A stretch of DNA of 64,000 bases from Bradyrhizobium sp. SRS-191 (GTDB lineage Bacteria; Pseudomonadota; Alphaproteobacteria; Rhizobiales; Xanthobacteraceae). Positions 38,572 through 47,069 of the stretch are shown in pieces (position 1 is the stretch's first letter; every line of letters starts with the position of its first letter). The stretch spans positions 1 to 64,000 of the forward strand of contig NZ_JANBVS010000022.1 in NCBI RefSeq assembly GCF_024586915.1, in the 5' to 3' direction. A program made the position numbers and the translations under genes. The notes beneath the pieces were generated by a model that made no database searches, was not told the origin of the DNA, and was given only the letters and a program-made list of their open reading frames with translations.

Positions 38572-39602
38572 GTCATCTCCTTGCTCCAGCGATCGACCCA
38601 GCCGGCGCGGTTCTTGGCGACGAACGCCCAGTCCGGCGCGAACAGCTTGGCCGGATCCGGGAAGCCGGCCGGGCGCGGCGTGCCCTGGTTGGTCGGCGCG
38701 ACGAAGGCCTTGTCGGCGAGGATGGTCTGCGCCTCCGGGCTCAGGAAGAAGTCGATCACGGCATCGGCGAGATCGCCGGCGGGGCCGTTCGTCACCTTGG
38801 CGATCCCCGAGGGCATCGCGAAGCCGCCGTCGGCGGGAATCGCGAGATCGACCGGCGAGCCATCGGCTTTGCGGATCAGCGTGTAGGCCGAGAACTGGCC
38901 GCCGATCATCCAGGCCTCGCCCTGCTCCAGCAGATTGATGGCCTGCGGCGCGTTGGTATAGACGTTCAGCAGATTGGCCTTCAGGCTCTTCACCTTCTTG
39001 AAGGCGGCGTCGATCTCGTACTGCGCCTCCTTGTAGGGCTTGCCGGTCTCGAGATGCGCGGCGGCGAGCAGGGTCCAGAAGCCCTCGGTGTTCGACAGCG
39101 ACGGCACGATGATCTTGGACTCGTATTTCGCGTCCCACAGGTCCGCCCAGCTGCCGGGTGCCGTCTTCATGCGCTTGCTGGAATAGGCGATGCCGGCCCA
39201 CGGCTTCTGATAGTTGGCCCACAGCCCATCCTGGTGCACGGCGCCGTCGACCAGCTTGCCGAGATTGGGAATGCCCGAGGACGACATCTTGGTGATCAGC
39301 CCTTCGGACGCGGCCGGCAGCATCACCGGGTCATCCATGATCACGACCGAGATCTTCGGGCTCGCTTTGTCGGCCTGCATCTTCTGCAGATTGGTCAGCG
39401 AGTTCGTGCCCTCGTAGAGCACCTTGCAATCGAGCTTCTTCTCCAGCACCGGAAACAGATCGGCGTTGAAATATTTGGCGGCGCCGGCGGGACCGCCGAT
39501 CACGATCTCTTTCGGGGCGGCCCGCACCAGCGAGGGCGCGGCGAAGGTGGCGGCGAAAGCCGCACCGGTTTTCAGGAGGCTGCGTCGGGAGAAGGCATGC
39601 AT
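38568..39602 (-). CDS. ABC transporter periplasmic binding protein (PotD/Fbp-like)
   Basis: This 344-residue exported binding protein has a Tat-type signal MHAFSRRSLLKTGAAFAATF (SRRSLLK resembles the twin-arginine motif) and cleavage near LVRA. The mature protein begins IVIGGPAGAAKYFNADLFPV and has the periplasmic-binding type II fold, as in polyamine, iron or opine binding proteins. Ligand is unknown; context with a PuuE-like enzyme suggests a small nitrogen compound. It is the first gene of the five-gene operon. The start is taken at 39602 because the signal peptide begins there. Confidence 0.9.
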   Translation of the reverse strand: MHAFSRRSLLKTGAAFAATFAAPSLVRAAPKEIVIGGPAGAAKYFNADLFPVLEKKLDCKVLYEGTNSLTNLQKMQADKASPKISVVIMDDPVMLPAASEGLITKMSSSGIPNLGKLVDGAVHQDGLWANYQKPWAGIAYSSKRMKTAPGSWADLWDAKYESKIIVPSLSNTEGFWTLLAAAHLETGKPYKEAQYEIDAAFKKVKSLKANLLNVYTNAPQAINLLEQGEAWMIGGQFSAYTLIRKADGSPVDLAIPADGGFAMPSGIAKVTNGPAGDLADAVIDFFLSPEAQTILADKAFVAPTNQGTPRPAGFPDPAKLFAPDWAFVAKNRAGWVDRWSKEMT

Positions 39603-39662
39603 GAGAGGATCCCGTGTGAGCTGTCGCGTGGCTTGTCCGGAGGGATCAGCAAGCACCATGCC

Positions 39663-39676
39663 AAATGTGCACATTT
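39663..39676. promoter_or_regulatory. Operator candidate 1, AAATGTGCACATTT
   Basis: This 14-base perfect palindrome lies 61 bases upstream of the first importer gene and is followed by an A/T-rich stretch. The same core occurs again at 39744-39757, an 81-base centre-to-centre distance. The pair flanks the divergent promoters and fits binding of the GntR/FCD regulator encoded next door. Confidence 0.75.
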
Positions 39677-39743
39677 TTTTATTATTAAGTAAATACAGAG
39701 GCTTGTCGTTCTGAAGCGCCGCGCGCACTGTCGGCCGCGGGCA

Positions 39744-39757
39744 GAATGTGCACATTT
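39744..39757. promoter_or_regulatory. Operator candidate 2, GAATGTGCACATTT
   Basis: This site shares the 12-base perfect palindrome AATGTGCACATT and the following T-run with site 1. It lies 43 bases before the GntR start and just upstream of GGAGGTGA, so the regulator probably also controls its own gene. Confidence 0.75.
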
Positions 39758-39799
39758 TTTGGAGGTGACCTGCCGCGCCTTTGGGCCTAGCAGAGACGC

Positions 39800-40546
39800 A
39801 TGACCATGCGGGCGCAGCGAATCGGGAAGGCCAATCCCGCCGAAGACGAGGCGGTGTATCAGGCCATCCTGCGCGCGCTGCTGGAGGGCAAGCTCAAGGC
39901 CGGCACCAAGCTCGCCGAGACGCCGCTGGCGGCGATCTTCGGCGTGTCGCGCGAGCGCATCCGGAAAGTCCTGCACCGGCTCGGCGCCGAGCGGCGGCTG
40001 GAGATGATCCCGAACCGCGGCGCGCGCGTGCCGCGACCGACGCTCGAGGATGTCCGCCGGGTCTATGAGGCGCATCGCGTGCTCGAGGCGGGTGTGCTGA
40101 GCCAGCTGGTGCTGCGGATCGACAACGTCCTGCTCGCACGGCTCGACGCGCATCTCGCCGAAGAGCGTGCCGCTGCCCAGCGCGGCGACCGCGCCGCCTC
40201 GGTGCGGCTGTCGGGCGCGTTCCACGTCCATCTCGTTGATTCCCTCGGCAATCCGGAATTGTCGCGGATGCTGGGCGATCTGCTCAGCCGCTCCTCCGTG
40301 ATGGTCTCGGTGTATGAGCCGGCGGCGCAGTCGATCTGCGCGGTCGACGAGCACGGCGCGATCGTCGCGGCGCTGCGCGACCGAGACCTGCTGCGCGCGA
40401 TCGCGGTGTCGCGCGAGCACTTCCTGCATGTCGAGGGCCGGCTGCAGCTGGACGCCACCGAGAGCTCGGAGAGCGAGGATCTCGCGGCGATCTTCGCGCC
40501 GGTCAAACCACTGCGGCGCAAGGCGCGCTCGGCACAATCGGGATGA
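39800..40546 (+). CDS. GntR-family regulator with FCD domain
   Basis: This 248-residue repressor or activator has an N-terminal GntR winged helix (about residues 14-80, with LAETPLAAIFGVSRERIRKVLHRL) and a C-terminal FCD ligand-binding domain (about 85-215). That domain carries metal-site histidines in HVHLVDSLGNPEL and SREHFLHVEG. It is divergent from the importer operon and almost certainly controls it in response to the transported compound. No strong ribosome site precedes the ATG at 39800; an in-frame ATG follows two codons later. Confidence 0.93.
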   Translation: MTMRAQRIGKANPAEDEAVYQAILRALLEGKLKAGTKLAETPLAAIFGVSRERIRKVLHRLGAERRLEMIPNRGARVPRPTLEDVRRVYEAHRVLEAGVLSQLVLRIDNVLLARLDAHLAEERAAAQRGDRAASVRLSGAFHVHLVDSLGNPELSRMLGDLLSRSSVMVSVYEPAAQSICAVDEHGAIVAALRDRDLLRAIAVSREHFLHVEGRLQLDATESSESEDLAAIFAPVKPLRRKARSAQSG

Positions 40547-40562
40547 CTGCGCCGGCGCATGG

Positions 40563-42164
40563 TCAACTCCGCGGCGGGCTGGTTGGCGCGCACCAGGGCA
40601 GCGCCAGACGCGGCAGGTAGTAGCCGCTCCACTCGCAGATCGGCTCGGGCCCCTGGCGCTTCAGCGCCATCTTGACCGGCTCAGCCTGGCTGACGCCGAC
40701 ATGCAGCACCAGCAGCGCCGCGCCGACCGGATAGGCGAAGCGGGAAAGGCTGACATCGACGAGGCGCTCGAGCAGGATCATGCCGGCGATGATGATCAGG
40801 GGATCGGTGAAGACGAAGTATTCCACCTTCAAACCGCGGCGAACGCCGAGCGTGTCGATGCCGATGGCGGCCAGCATCAGCAGCGTCGCCTGCAGCGCCA
40901 CCTGCCGCTCGCCGCGCCTGAGGGCGATGGCGATGCCGGGGATGATCAGCCAGGTCAGGAACACGGTCGGCCGCGCCGAGGGCTGCAGCACGAAGGTGTA
41001 GCGCCTGACCACCCCGAGCAGGCCGGACAGCAGCAAGCCGATCGCGCCACTGATGCTGCCGGCCGCCTCCGGCGCGTCGACATAGGTGATCATCTTCTCC
41101 AGGGGATTGAGCACGACGACGACAGCGTTAAGGTCGTAGCTGAGATCGAGGGCCAGCAGGCCGATGGCCGCACCGGCCACAGCTGCGAGCAGCGCGGCGA
41201 GCGTCTCGGCTGCACTCACCCGCCACAACCGTGCGAACAACAGCATGCAGGCTGCGACGAGGCCGAGCAGCGCGAGCTGATAGAGGCCGAAGCGTCCGAG
41301 CAGCGGCTTGAGACCGGCGGCCGTGGCGTTCGCCGGAGCGAAGCCGGCTGTCAGCAACGGCCACGCGGCGCTTGCGGCAATGGTGGCAACGAGCGTTGCA
41401 GCCAGGACGACCGCCCAGGCGCGCCGCGTTCGCCAGAATGCCACGCTCGCGCTTGCCGCGCTGCCGAACGGCAGCACCAGCACGGGGATCGCCGCAATCA
41501 TCAGAACCGCATGCACCTTGTTGGTGAGCCCGAGCATGCAGAGCATCGCGGCGAGCCCGACGACGAACGGACGGACGTTGCTGGCGTGCCGCGCGACGAC
41601 GATCAGCAGCATCAAAGCGACAATACAGAACGAGGCCGCGATCATCTCGCTGCGCAGGATGCGCAGATGCATCTGCACCCCGCCGGAGAACGCGAAGGCG
41701 GCGACGGCCAGCATCGCGATGCGCCAGTCCGGCACCAGACGGCGGGCAAGAGCGGCAAAGGCGAGGAGGATGCCGCCCGCCGTGAGCAGCGCGGCCACGC
41801 GCCCGGCATGGACAGCGCTGATCATGGCAGCGTCGAACGCCGCACGATCCGATGCAGGCGGGATCGCCGACAAGGTCCAGGCGTCGAGCAGGCCGAACCG
41901 GTGCAGCCCGGCGAACCAGGCCTTGACCGAGAGGATGGTGAGATAGGCCGGGTGATCGAAGAACACCTGCGCGCCGCCGTCGTTCATGGCGAGCGCGTTG
42001 TAGATCACCATGAAATCCATGTCGGCGTTGCGCCAGTAGACGGTGAAATAGCCGGCGAGGAGAAACGAGAGCAGCGAGAGCAGCAGCGCCATCGCCACGC
42101 CGCCGCGCCAGCCGAACGGCGTGAGGCGGTCGAGCGGGTCGCGTGATGCGGTGACGGGCGCCAT
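40563..42164 (-). CDS. Polytopic membrane protein, GT-C glycosyltransferase-like
   Basis: This 533-residue protein has about ten or more hydrophobic segments. Early conserved-looking residues include DMDFMVIYNALAMNDGGAQV before a loop and SDRAAFDAAMISAVHAGRVA. The layout resembles GT-C integral membrane glycosyltransferases, which use lipid-phosphate sugars in the periplasm, but no certain family match is visible. It is on the same strand as the methyltransferase-GT2 fusion, 325 bases downstream of that gene. The ATG at 42164 has AGGA upstream; a TTG start at 42230 would add 22 residues. Confidence 0.75.
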   Translation of the reverse strand: MAPVTASRDPLDRLTPFGWRGGVAMALLLSLLSFLLAGYFTVYWRNADMDFMVIYNALAMNDGGAQVFFDHPAYLTILSVKAWFAGLHRFGLLDAWTLSAIPPASDRAAFDAAMISAVHAGRVAALLTAGGILLAFAALARRLVPDWRIAMLAVAAFAFSGGVQMHLRILRSEMIAASFCIVALMLLIVVARHASNVRPFVVGLAAMLCMLGLTNKVHAVLMIAAIPVLVLPFGSAASASVAFWRTRRAWAVVLAATLVATIAASAAWPLLTAGFAPANATAAGLKPLLGRFGLYQLALLGLVAACMLLFARLWRVSAAETLAALLAAVAGAAIGLLALDLSYDLNAVVVVLNPLEKMITYVDAPEAAGSISGAIGLLLSGLLGVVRRYTFVLQPSARPTVFLTWLIIPGIAIALRRGERQVALQATLLMLAAIGIDTLGVRRGLKVEYFVFTDPLIIIAGMILLERLVDVSLSRFAYPVGAALLVLHVGVSQAEPVKMALKRQGPEPICEWSGYYLPRLALPWCAPTSPPRS

Positions 42165-42250
42165 CGCGCATCCTGCCTCGGCTGCCGGCGTCAGGCGATT
42201 GAGGCGGGTCACCGCCGTCTCCCGCTGCAAAGATAGCGCCGGGTGTGGCC

Positions 42251-42432
42251 GTCCTTCGAGACGCCCGCCTTCGGCGGGCTCCTCAGGACGAGGACTGCCT
42301 TCGCGGTGACGCTCGAGACCCGCTCCATGACCACGCTTCTCGGCGTGCTCATGATCGGTGTGCAGTGCCGCCCTCGGCTTTTGACCCTCATGGTGAGGAG
42401 CGCCGTCTTCGGCGCGTCTCGAACCATGAGGC
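42251..42432. repeat. Compound palindromic intergenic repeat, type C
   Basis: The left arm contains TTCGAGACGCCCGCC, TTCGGCGGG and CTCCTCA. The right arm contains TGAGGAGCGCCGTCTTCGG, CGCGTCTCGAACC and ATGAGG, its rough complement. Each arm forms its own hairpin. Bases 42165-42488 otherwise hold no gene. Confidence 0.75.
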
Positions 42433-42488
42433 CCGGACCACCGCGATCGTCACGCTGCTTGCATTACCGGCAAGCGCCCCTCCCATTC

Positions 42489-43997
42489 TCAAATCGCCTT
42501 GATCTTGAAGAACGCGAACACGACCATCTTCAGCAGCATCCAGCCGTGGCGGAAGCGGGAGATCTGGGTTTCGCCGTAGCTGCGCGCAGCGTAGCGAATC
42601 GGCAGGTCGATGGTCTTGAGGTTCAATTTGGAGGCGCCGAAGATCAGGTCGAAATCGCCGAACGGATCGAAATCGCCGAAATAGGCTTTGCCGGCCTTCA
42701 GCCTGACATAGTCGCTGCGGCGGAGCACCTTGGTGCCGCACAGCGTATCCGTGTAGCGCTGGTTCAGGAGCCAGGAGAACAGATAGGAAAAGGTCTTGTT
42801 GGCGATCAGGTTGAGGAAGCGCATCGCGCCCTCGTCCATCGGATAAACCAGCCGTGAGCCGTTGACGAACTCGCCCTTGCCCGAGCGCAGCGCCTCGAAG
42901 AACTTCGGCAGCTGCTCCGGCGGCATGGTGAGGTCGGCGTCGAGGATCATCAGCACGTCGCCGCGCGCGGCGTCGAACGCGGTGAAGACCGCATCCGCCT
43001 TGCCCTTGCCGGGCTGGCGCATCAGCTTGATGTCGTGATCCGGAAAGGCGGCGCGGACCCGCTCCATCTCCTCATAGGTGCCATCCTTGCTGTGGCCCTC
43101 GATGAAGATGATCTCGATGTCCTTGCAAAACGCGGCGATGCGCTGCACGGCGGGCGCGATGTTGCCGCGCTCGTTACGCGCGGGGATCACGACCGTGGCC
43201 GAGCGGACATCGTCGGACACACAACGCATCGACCGCGCCACGACGTAGTGCCGCAGCGACAGCACGCGCAGACCGGGCAGCACGCTGAGGAAGCGGTTGG
43301 CGAAGCGGCCGACGCCGGCAAGCCGCAGCGGCGACAGCACGCGCTGCTCGGACTTCACCGGATCAAAATCCGCGAGAACAGCGAGATTGCGCAAATCAGC
43401 CGGCGACAGAACGTTCTGATCGGGCTGCGCCATGCGCAGGCCCATCGCCTCCGCGGCCTTCAGAAGCGGATACCAGAGGTGCGAGAAATGGCCGATGACG
43501 AGCCGGGTCTCGCGCGTGCACAGCGGATGAAGGTGCTCGATGAACCCTTGGCAGTCGTCGAGCGAGCCGATCGTGTCGAGCACCAGGATCACATCGAACG
43601 GGCCGGACACGGCCATGAACGTTGCGGGATTCTCGACGTCGCCGGCGATGAAGGTGAGATCGGGATGCCGGTCGCGCGCGATCGCGATCTGCCTGCTGCT
43701 GATATCGATGCCGACGCCGTAGGACGGCGCCAGCGCCGCCAAGGTGTCACCGATGCCGCAGCCGATCTCCAGCACGCGGCTGCCCGGCGGAATCAGGAAG
43801 CGCAGATAGCGCTCATCTTCCGCGTGGAAAAAGGCGGCCTGGTCACGCCAGATGGCGCGGGTCTCGGCGAAACGGTCGGCATGATCGAGGATGGCGGCCT
43901 TGCGCGGCGACAGGGCGATCGGCGCAGAGGTCTCGATGGCTGCGGCCCGCGGCTGCTCCCATTTGTCCTGCCGGACAGGCTCTCTCAATTCCGTCAC
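42489..43997 (-). CDS. Fused SAM-dependent methyltransferase and family 2 glycosyltransferase
   Basis: This 502-residue protein has two enzyme domains. Residues about 30-200 form a class I methyltransferase with the SAM motif RVLEIGCGIGDTLAAL. Residues about 265-500 form a GT2 domain of the dolichol-phosphate-mannose synthase type, with VVIPARNERGNIAPAVQRI, the Asp-x-Asp MILDADLTMPPEQ and a final hydrophobic segment. Such GT2 domains charge a polyprenyl phosphate with a sugar. The next gene downstream is a GT-C-like membrane protein, the usual consumer of such carriers. The start is GTG at 43997. Confidence 0.9.
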   Translation of the reverse strand: MTELREPVRQDKWEQPRAAAIETSAPIALSPRKAAILDHADRFAETRAIWRDQAAFFHAEDERYLRFLIPPGSRVLEIGCGIGDTLAALAPSYGVGIDISSRQIAIARDRHPDLTFIAGDVENPATFMAVSGPFDVILVLDTIGSLDDCQGFIEHLHPLCTRETRLVIGHFSHLWYPLLKAAEAMGLRMAQPDQNVLSPADLRNLAVLADFDPVKSEQRVLSPLRLAGVGRFANRFLSVLPGLRVLSLRHYVVARSMRCVSDDVRSATVVIPARNERGNIAPAVQRIAAFCKDIEIIFIEGHSKDGTYEEMERVRAAFPDHDIKLMRQPGKGKADAVFTAFDAARGDVLMILDADLTMPPEQLPKFFEALRSGKGEFVNGSRLVYPMDEGAMRFLNLIANKTFSYLFSWLLNQRYTDTLCGTKVLRRSDYVRLKAGKAYFGDFDPFGDFDLIFGASKLNLKTIDLPIRYAARSYGETQISRFRHGWMLLKMVVFAFFKIKAI

Positions 43998-44604
43998 CTG
44001 ACACCATCCTTGTTGGACCGCATCCCTCTACGCCAGCCGCGTTGGGCGGAGTGATGGCGGAATTGGGGTGACGAGGCCCGGCGTCGGCGACACGCGTATC
44101 GAAGCATGACAACAAGCAGCCGCAAACCATGCCGCGGCGCATCCACGCCCGGGCTTTGCAAGTCGTTCGCACTCTCGCAAGCGAGAGGGCGCAGGGAATG
44201 CCGGGTGCTGGCCGCAACCCATGGCCCGCCTGCAACAAGAAAAGCAGGCGGCAGTCACCACAGGTCCAGCCGGTCATCCGGCATTCCCTGCGCGATGGGC
44301 TTCACGTCTGCTCCGCGCTCTCCCCGGGGACCGGCTTGTTTGCCCCCGTCACCCGATCACACGTCATGTCATCAGGGCTTGGCGCCAGCATCGGGGCGCC
44401 AGGACCACACGGCTTGAACGTCCGCGGACTGCCAATCGTCCAGCGCATGAGCACCTGACAGGCCCGCGGCCACCGCTCCCCGCCTCTACGTATCGTGACG
44501 ACGCGTACGCCCCTCTGCATGAGGACGGGATGCACCGAGTAGAGCATGATTTCTGAAAAATCGCAAGAGCTAATTTCGTAAATCCGAAACCGCCCGCGCC
44601 GACC
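43998..44604. repeat. Intergenic region with a structured dispersed-type repeat
   Basis: The core at 44189-44293 has 16-base perfect inverted arms (GCGCAGGGAATGCCGG and CCGGCATTCCCTGCGC). Its loop contains a second hairpin (GCCTGC / GCAGGC, at about 44228-44249). Open frames across it have no family resemblance. I recall similar GC-rich elements in Bradyrhizobium genomes, but this needs a search. The rest of the 607 bases shows no gene. Confidence 0.65.
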
Positions 44605-45102
44605 TCAACGGCCGCAACAGAACTTGAACTTCTTGCCGCTGCCGCACGGGCATGGATCGTTGCGGCCGACCTTTGCCGTCCCGGCCGGCCGCTTCGGCTC
44701 GCTGACGACCGCCCGCGTCTCGCCCGCGACGAAGCGCCAGGCGCCGTCATGGTCGCGGCGGAATTGCGAGACCTCGTGGTGCTCGACGGTCTTGCCGCCC
44801 TCGCGATAGGTGGCGACGAAGCTGACGACACCGTCGGTGTCGCCTTCCTGGCCGCTGGAGGTCGAGACGATGCGCAGGCCGAGCCAGGTTGCGCGCGCGG
44901 CCCAGCCCTTCGCCGCGACGGCATCGAAGGCGCCGCGCCGGTCGGCCGCGAGCGTCGCCTCGATGTAGCCGATGTCGCCGCGCGTATAGGCGGTGTAGCG
45001 CGAGCGCATCAGCGCCTCGGCCGTCGGCGGCATCGCATCGCCGCTGAGATAGGGACCGCAGCAGCGGTCGAAGGGAAGGCCTGAGCCGCAGGGACATTGC
45101 AT
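44605..45102 (-). CDS. YchJ family protein with two SEC-C motifs
   Basis: This 165-residue cytosolic protein has a zinc-binding SEC-C motif at each end: CPCGSGLPFDRCCG near residue 3 and CPCGSGKKFKFCCG near residue 150. The intervening domain (about 20-140) has the UPF0225/YchJ pattern (ALMRSRYTAYTRGDIGYI and VEHHEVSQFRRD). The family is of unknown function and may bind protein or RNA partners. Length is normal. Confidence 0.93.
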   Translation of the reverse strand: MQCPCGSGLPFDRCCGPYLSGDAMPPTAEALMRSRYTAYTRGDIGYIEATLAADRRGAFDAVAAKGWAARATWLGLRIVSTSSGQEGDTDGVVSFVATYREGGKTVEHHEVSQFRRDHDGAWRFVAGETRAVVSEPKRPAGTAKVGRNDPCPCGSGKKFKFCCGR

Positions 45103-45332
45103 GCGCAGACGCTAGCACCGATGCCCGGCGCTGAAAATCGACGGCGACAACAGCGCGCGGCTCCTGACGTTCGTCCCCGGCAGCTCTGCCCGTGACAGGC
45201 AGGCGCGAAGCGGCCGCGCATTGACGATCGCGCCGGGACGCCGGAGATTGCTGAGAACGGACGCGAGACAATCTCGGATTCCGATTCGCGATCGCTAGAC
45301 AGTAGCGATGATACACCTGGGGAGTTTGCATC

Positions 45333-46547
45333 TTGAGGAGCACGATCGCGCGGCTCGTGTCGATTGCAGCCGCGCTCCTTGCGCTGCATGCCGCGCAAGG
45401 CGCCGCCGCCGAGGCGCCATCTCGCGGCTCATCCATCCACCGTGCCGTGTTTGCCGAAGGGCGGCTATGGCTGCTCGATACGGGAGGCCGGCTGTCGAGC
45501 CTGGCGGAAGGCGGCGAACGGAGCGACGTCCCAACGCCCGATCCGGTCATGGAGTTGCTCACTCAAGATCAGCGCGTGGTGATCGTCACCTGCCCGGAGC
45601 AGTCCTGCAGCTCGGCACCTGTCGCACGATGGATCGTGCGGCGTCGGGTTGGCGACGATTGGGAGACGGTGGCCGATATCGCCACGAAGGGCGAGCAGTT
45701 CAGGGCCGCGACGTCGACCATGTTGCTGACCGACAGCAGGATGATCGATCTCGCCGGCGGCGCCCTGGCGGAGACGGCGCTGACCTCGCGCGCCTCCGAT
45801 CCGATCACCGAGCGTCCGAAACCGCAGGCGGGTGAGCATTTCAGGTTTGGAGGGTCGTGGCAGCTGACGGGCAGCGGCACGATCGATCTCACCGAAGGCA
45901 TGCCATGGCAGGCGCCTGCTCGCTCGCCGCTCGTGCGCCCCAAACCGCTGCGGAGCTTGCCCGTCGCCGCGGTCCTCGTCACGCCGAGGCATGTCTTCGT
46001 CGGCTACAATGCGGGAGAGTGGGGCGGCGGCCTGCAGCGGATCGATCGAACCACCGGTGTCGTCTCCGATATCGATGATGTCGAGGGCGACCTGTGCGGC
46101 GGCAAATTGAATCCGGCCTGCGATCCGGTCAACGGGCTTGCGGTCATCCCCTGGAAGCAGGACTGCATCGCCGTCGCGGTCGGCCTGATCCACATGCTCG
46201 CGCATGGACGCATCGTCGAGGTGTGCGACCGCGCGGTTCACCTGCTCTACAGCCACGAAATCCAGGAGCGTCTATCGACGGCCGATGGGCGGCCTGGGAG
46301 CATGTGGACATACACGTCAGCGTTCTTCGGGCTGCAGCAGACGGGTGAGGAGCTTCTCGCCGTCGGGCACGACGGCTTGTACCAGATCGGTCGAGGCGAC
46401 CTCGTTCGCCAAATCCCGCTCCCACGCTTCAGGCCGGCCGACGGCCTCGCCGTGAGCTTCGACATGCCCGGCCTCGTCTTGGTGTTGACCACCGCCAATC
46501 GGCGCTTCTCGCTGAGCGGCAGCACGCCGATGCTGCTACCGCGCTAG
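45333..46547 (+). CDS. Exported propeller-like protein, unknown function
   Basis: This 404-residue protein starts at TTG (45333) with GGGGAG upstream. A signal peptide of about 25 residues (LVSIAAALLALHAAQGAAAE) precedes a mature domain rich in short strands, for example GRLWLLDTGGRLSSLAEGG, VLVTPRHVFVGYNAGEWGG and TGEELLAVGHDGLYQIGRG. It probably forms a beta-propeller in the periplasm. No catalytic motif or family is recognised. A hairpin follows directly after the stop. Confidence 0.75.
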   Translation: MRSTIARLVSIAAALLALHAAQGAAAEAPSRGSSIHRAVFAEGRLWLLDTGGRLSSLAEGGERSDVPTPDPVMELLTQDQRVVIVTCPEQSCSSAPVARWIVRRRVGDDWETVADIATKGEQFRAATSTMLLTDSRMIDLAGGALAETALTSRASDPITERPKPQAGEHFRFGGSWQLTGSGTIDLTEGMPWQAPARSPLVRPKPLRSLPVAAVLVTPRHVFVGYNAGEWGGGLQRIDRTTGVVSDIDDVEGDLCGGKLNPACDPVNGLAVIPWKQDCIAVAVGLIHMLAHGRIVEVCDRAVHLLYSHEIQERLSTADGRPGSMWTYTSAFFGLQQTGEELLAVGHDGLYQIGRGDLVRQIPLPRFRPADGLAVSFDMPGLVLVLTTANRRFSLSGSTPMLLPR

Positions 46548-46564
46548 CCGCGGATGGTCCGCGG
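46548..46564 (+). terminator. Hairpin immediately after stop
   Basis: A 7-bp perfect stem (CCGCGGA / TCCGCGG, loop TGG) starts at the base after the TAG. No U-tract follows, so termination is uncertain. Confidence 0.45.
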
Positions 46565-46762
46565 AGACGGCACGACGAACGACACCGCCACGTGAATTTC
46601 AGATGCTCACGTTCGACTATCGCACATCGACTCGAGCGCGGCGTAAACACGCGATCTAAAGGCTCGCCTCGCAGTTGTGACTCCAAAGCCGCAGCGCGCC
46701 ACTCTTCACCTCGCACCCTCCCGCTACACGCTTCGCGCGGTTTCGAAACCGGCGAATCCGTG

Positions 46763-46777
46763 TTAACCATTGGTTAA
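46763..46777. promoter_or_regulatory. Exact CtrA consensus TTAA-N7-TTAA
   Basis: TTAACCATTGGTTAA is an exact match to the CtrA consensus and also contains the half-site TTAACCAT. It lies 292 bases before the membrane protein at 47070, in a 522-base gap (46548-47069) in which I see no gene or RNA. Confidence 0.5.
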
Positions 46778-47069
46778 GAACAAGGGTGTTGGGCGCACGG
46801 CTGCCCGGCCCCGCGCGGACCAAGATTTTCCGGGCGCCGCCTCATTACGTGGCGCCTGTGACCGCAGCCCACCGCATCATCGGCGGCGCGGGCGCGTGAG
46901 ACGCCAACGATTTCTTCGCGCGACGCCAGCCAGGCCGCAAGAAACTAGGCCCGCCTTCGATACGGGCCGCTGCTCATCTCCCGATCCTTGAGTGACCCCG
47001 ATGCCGGCGCGATCAGCGTTGCGTGCAAACGCAGACTCGCGCCCATCGCTAACCGTTGGAGCAGCCCCG

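Noticed and set aside
39761..39787. GGAGGTGA, a perfect ribosome site upstream of the GntR gene
   Set aside because: The in-frame CTG at 39770 runs into TAG after six codons and TTG 39781 is in another frame, so it does not set the GntR start.
44106..44556. Several open frames in the 44 kb gap
   Set aside because: They overlap each other across a structured repeat, have no ribosome sites and no family similarity.
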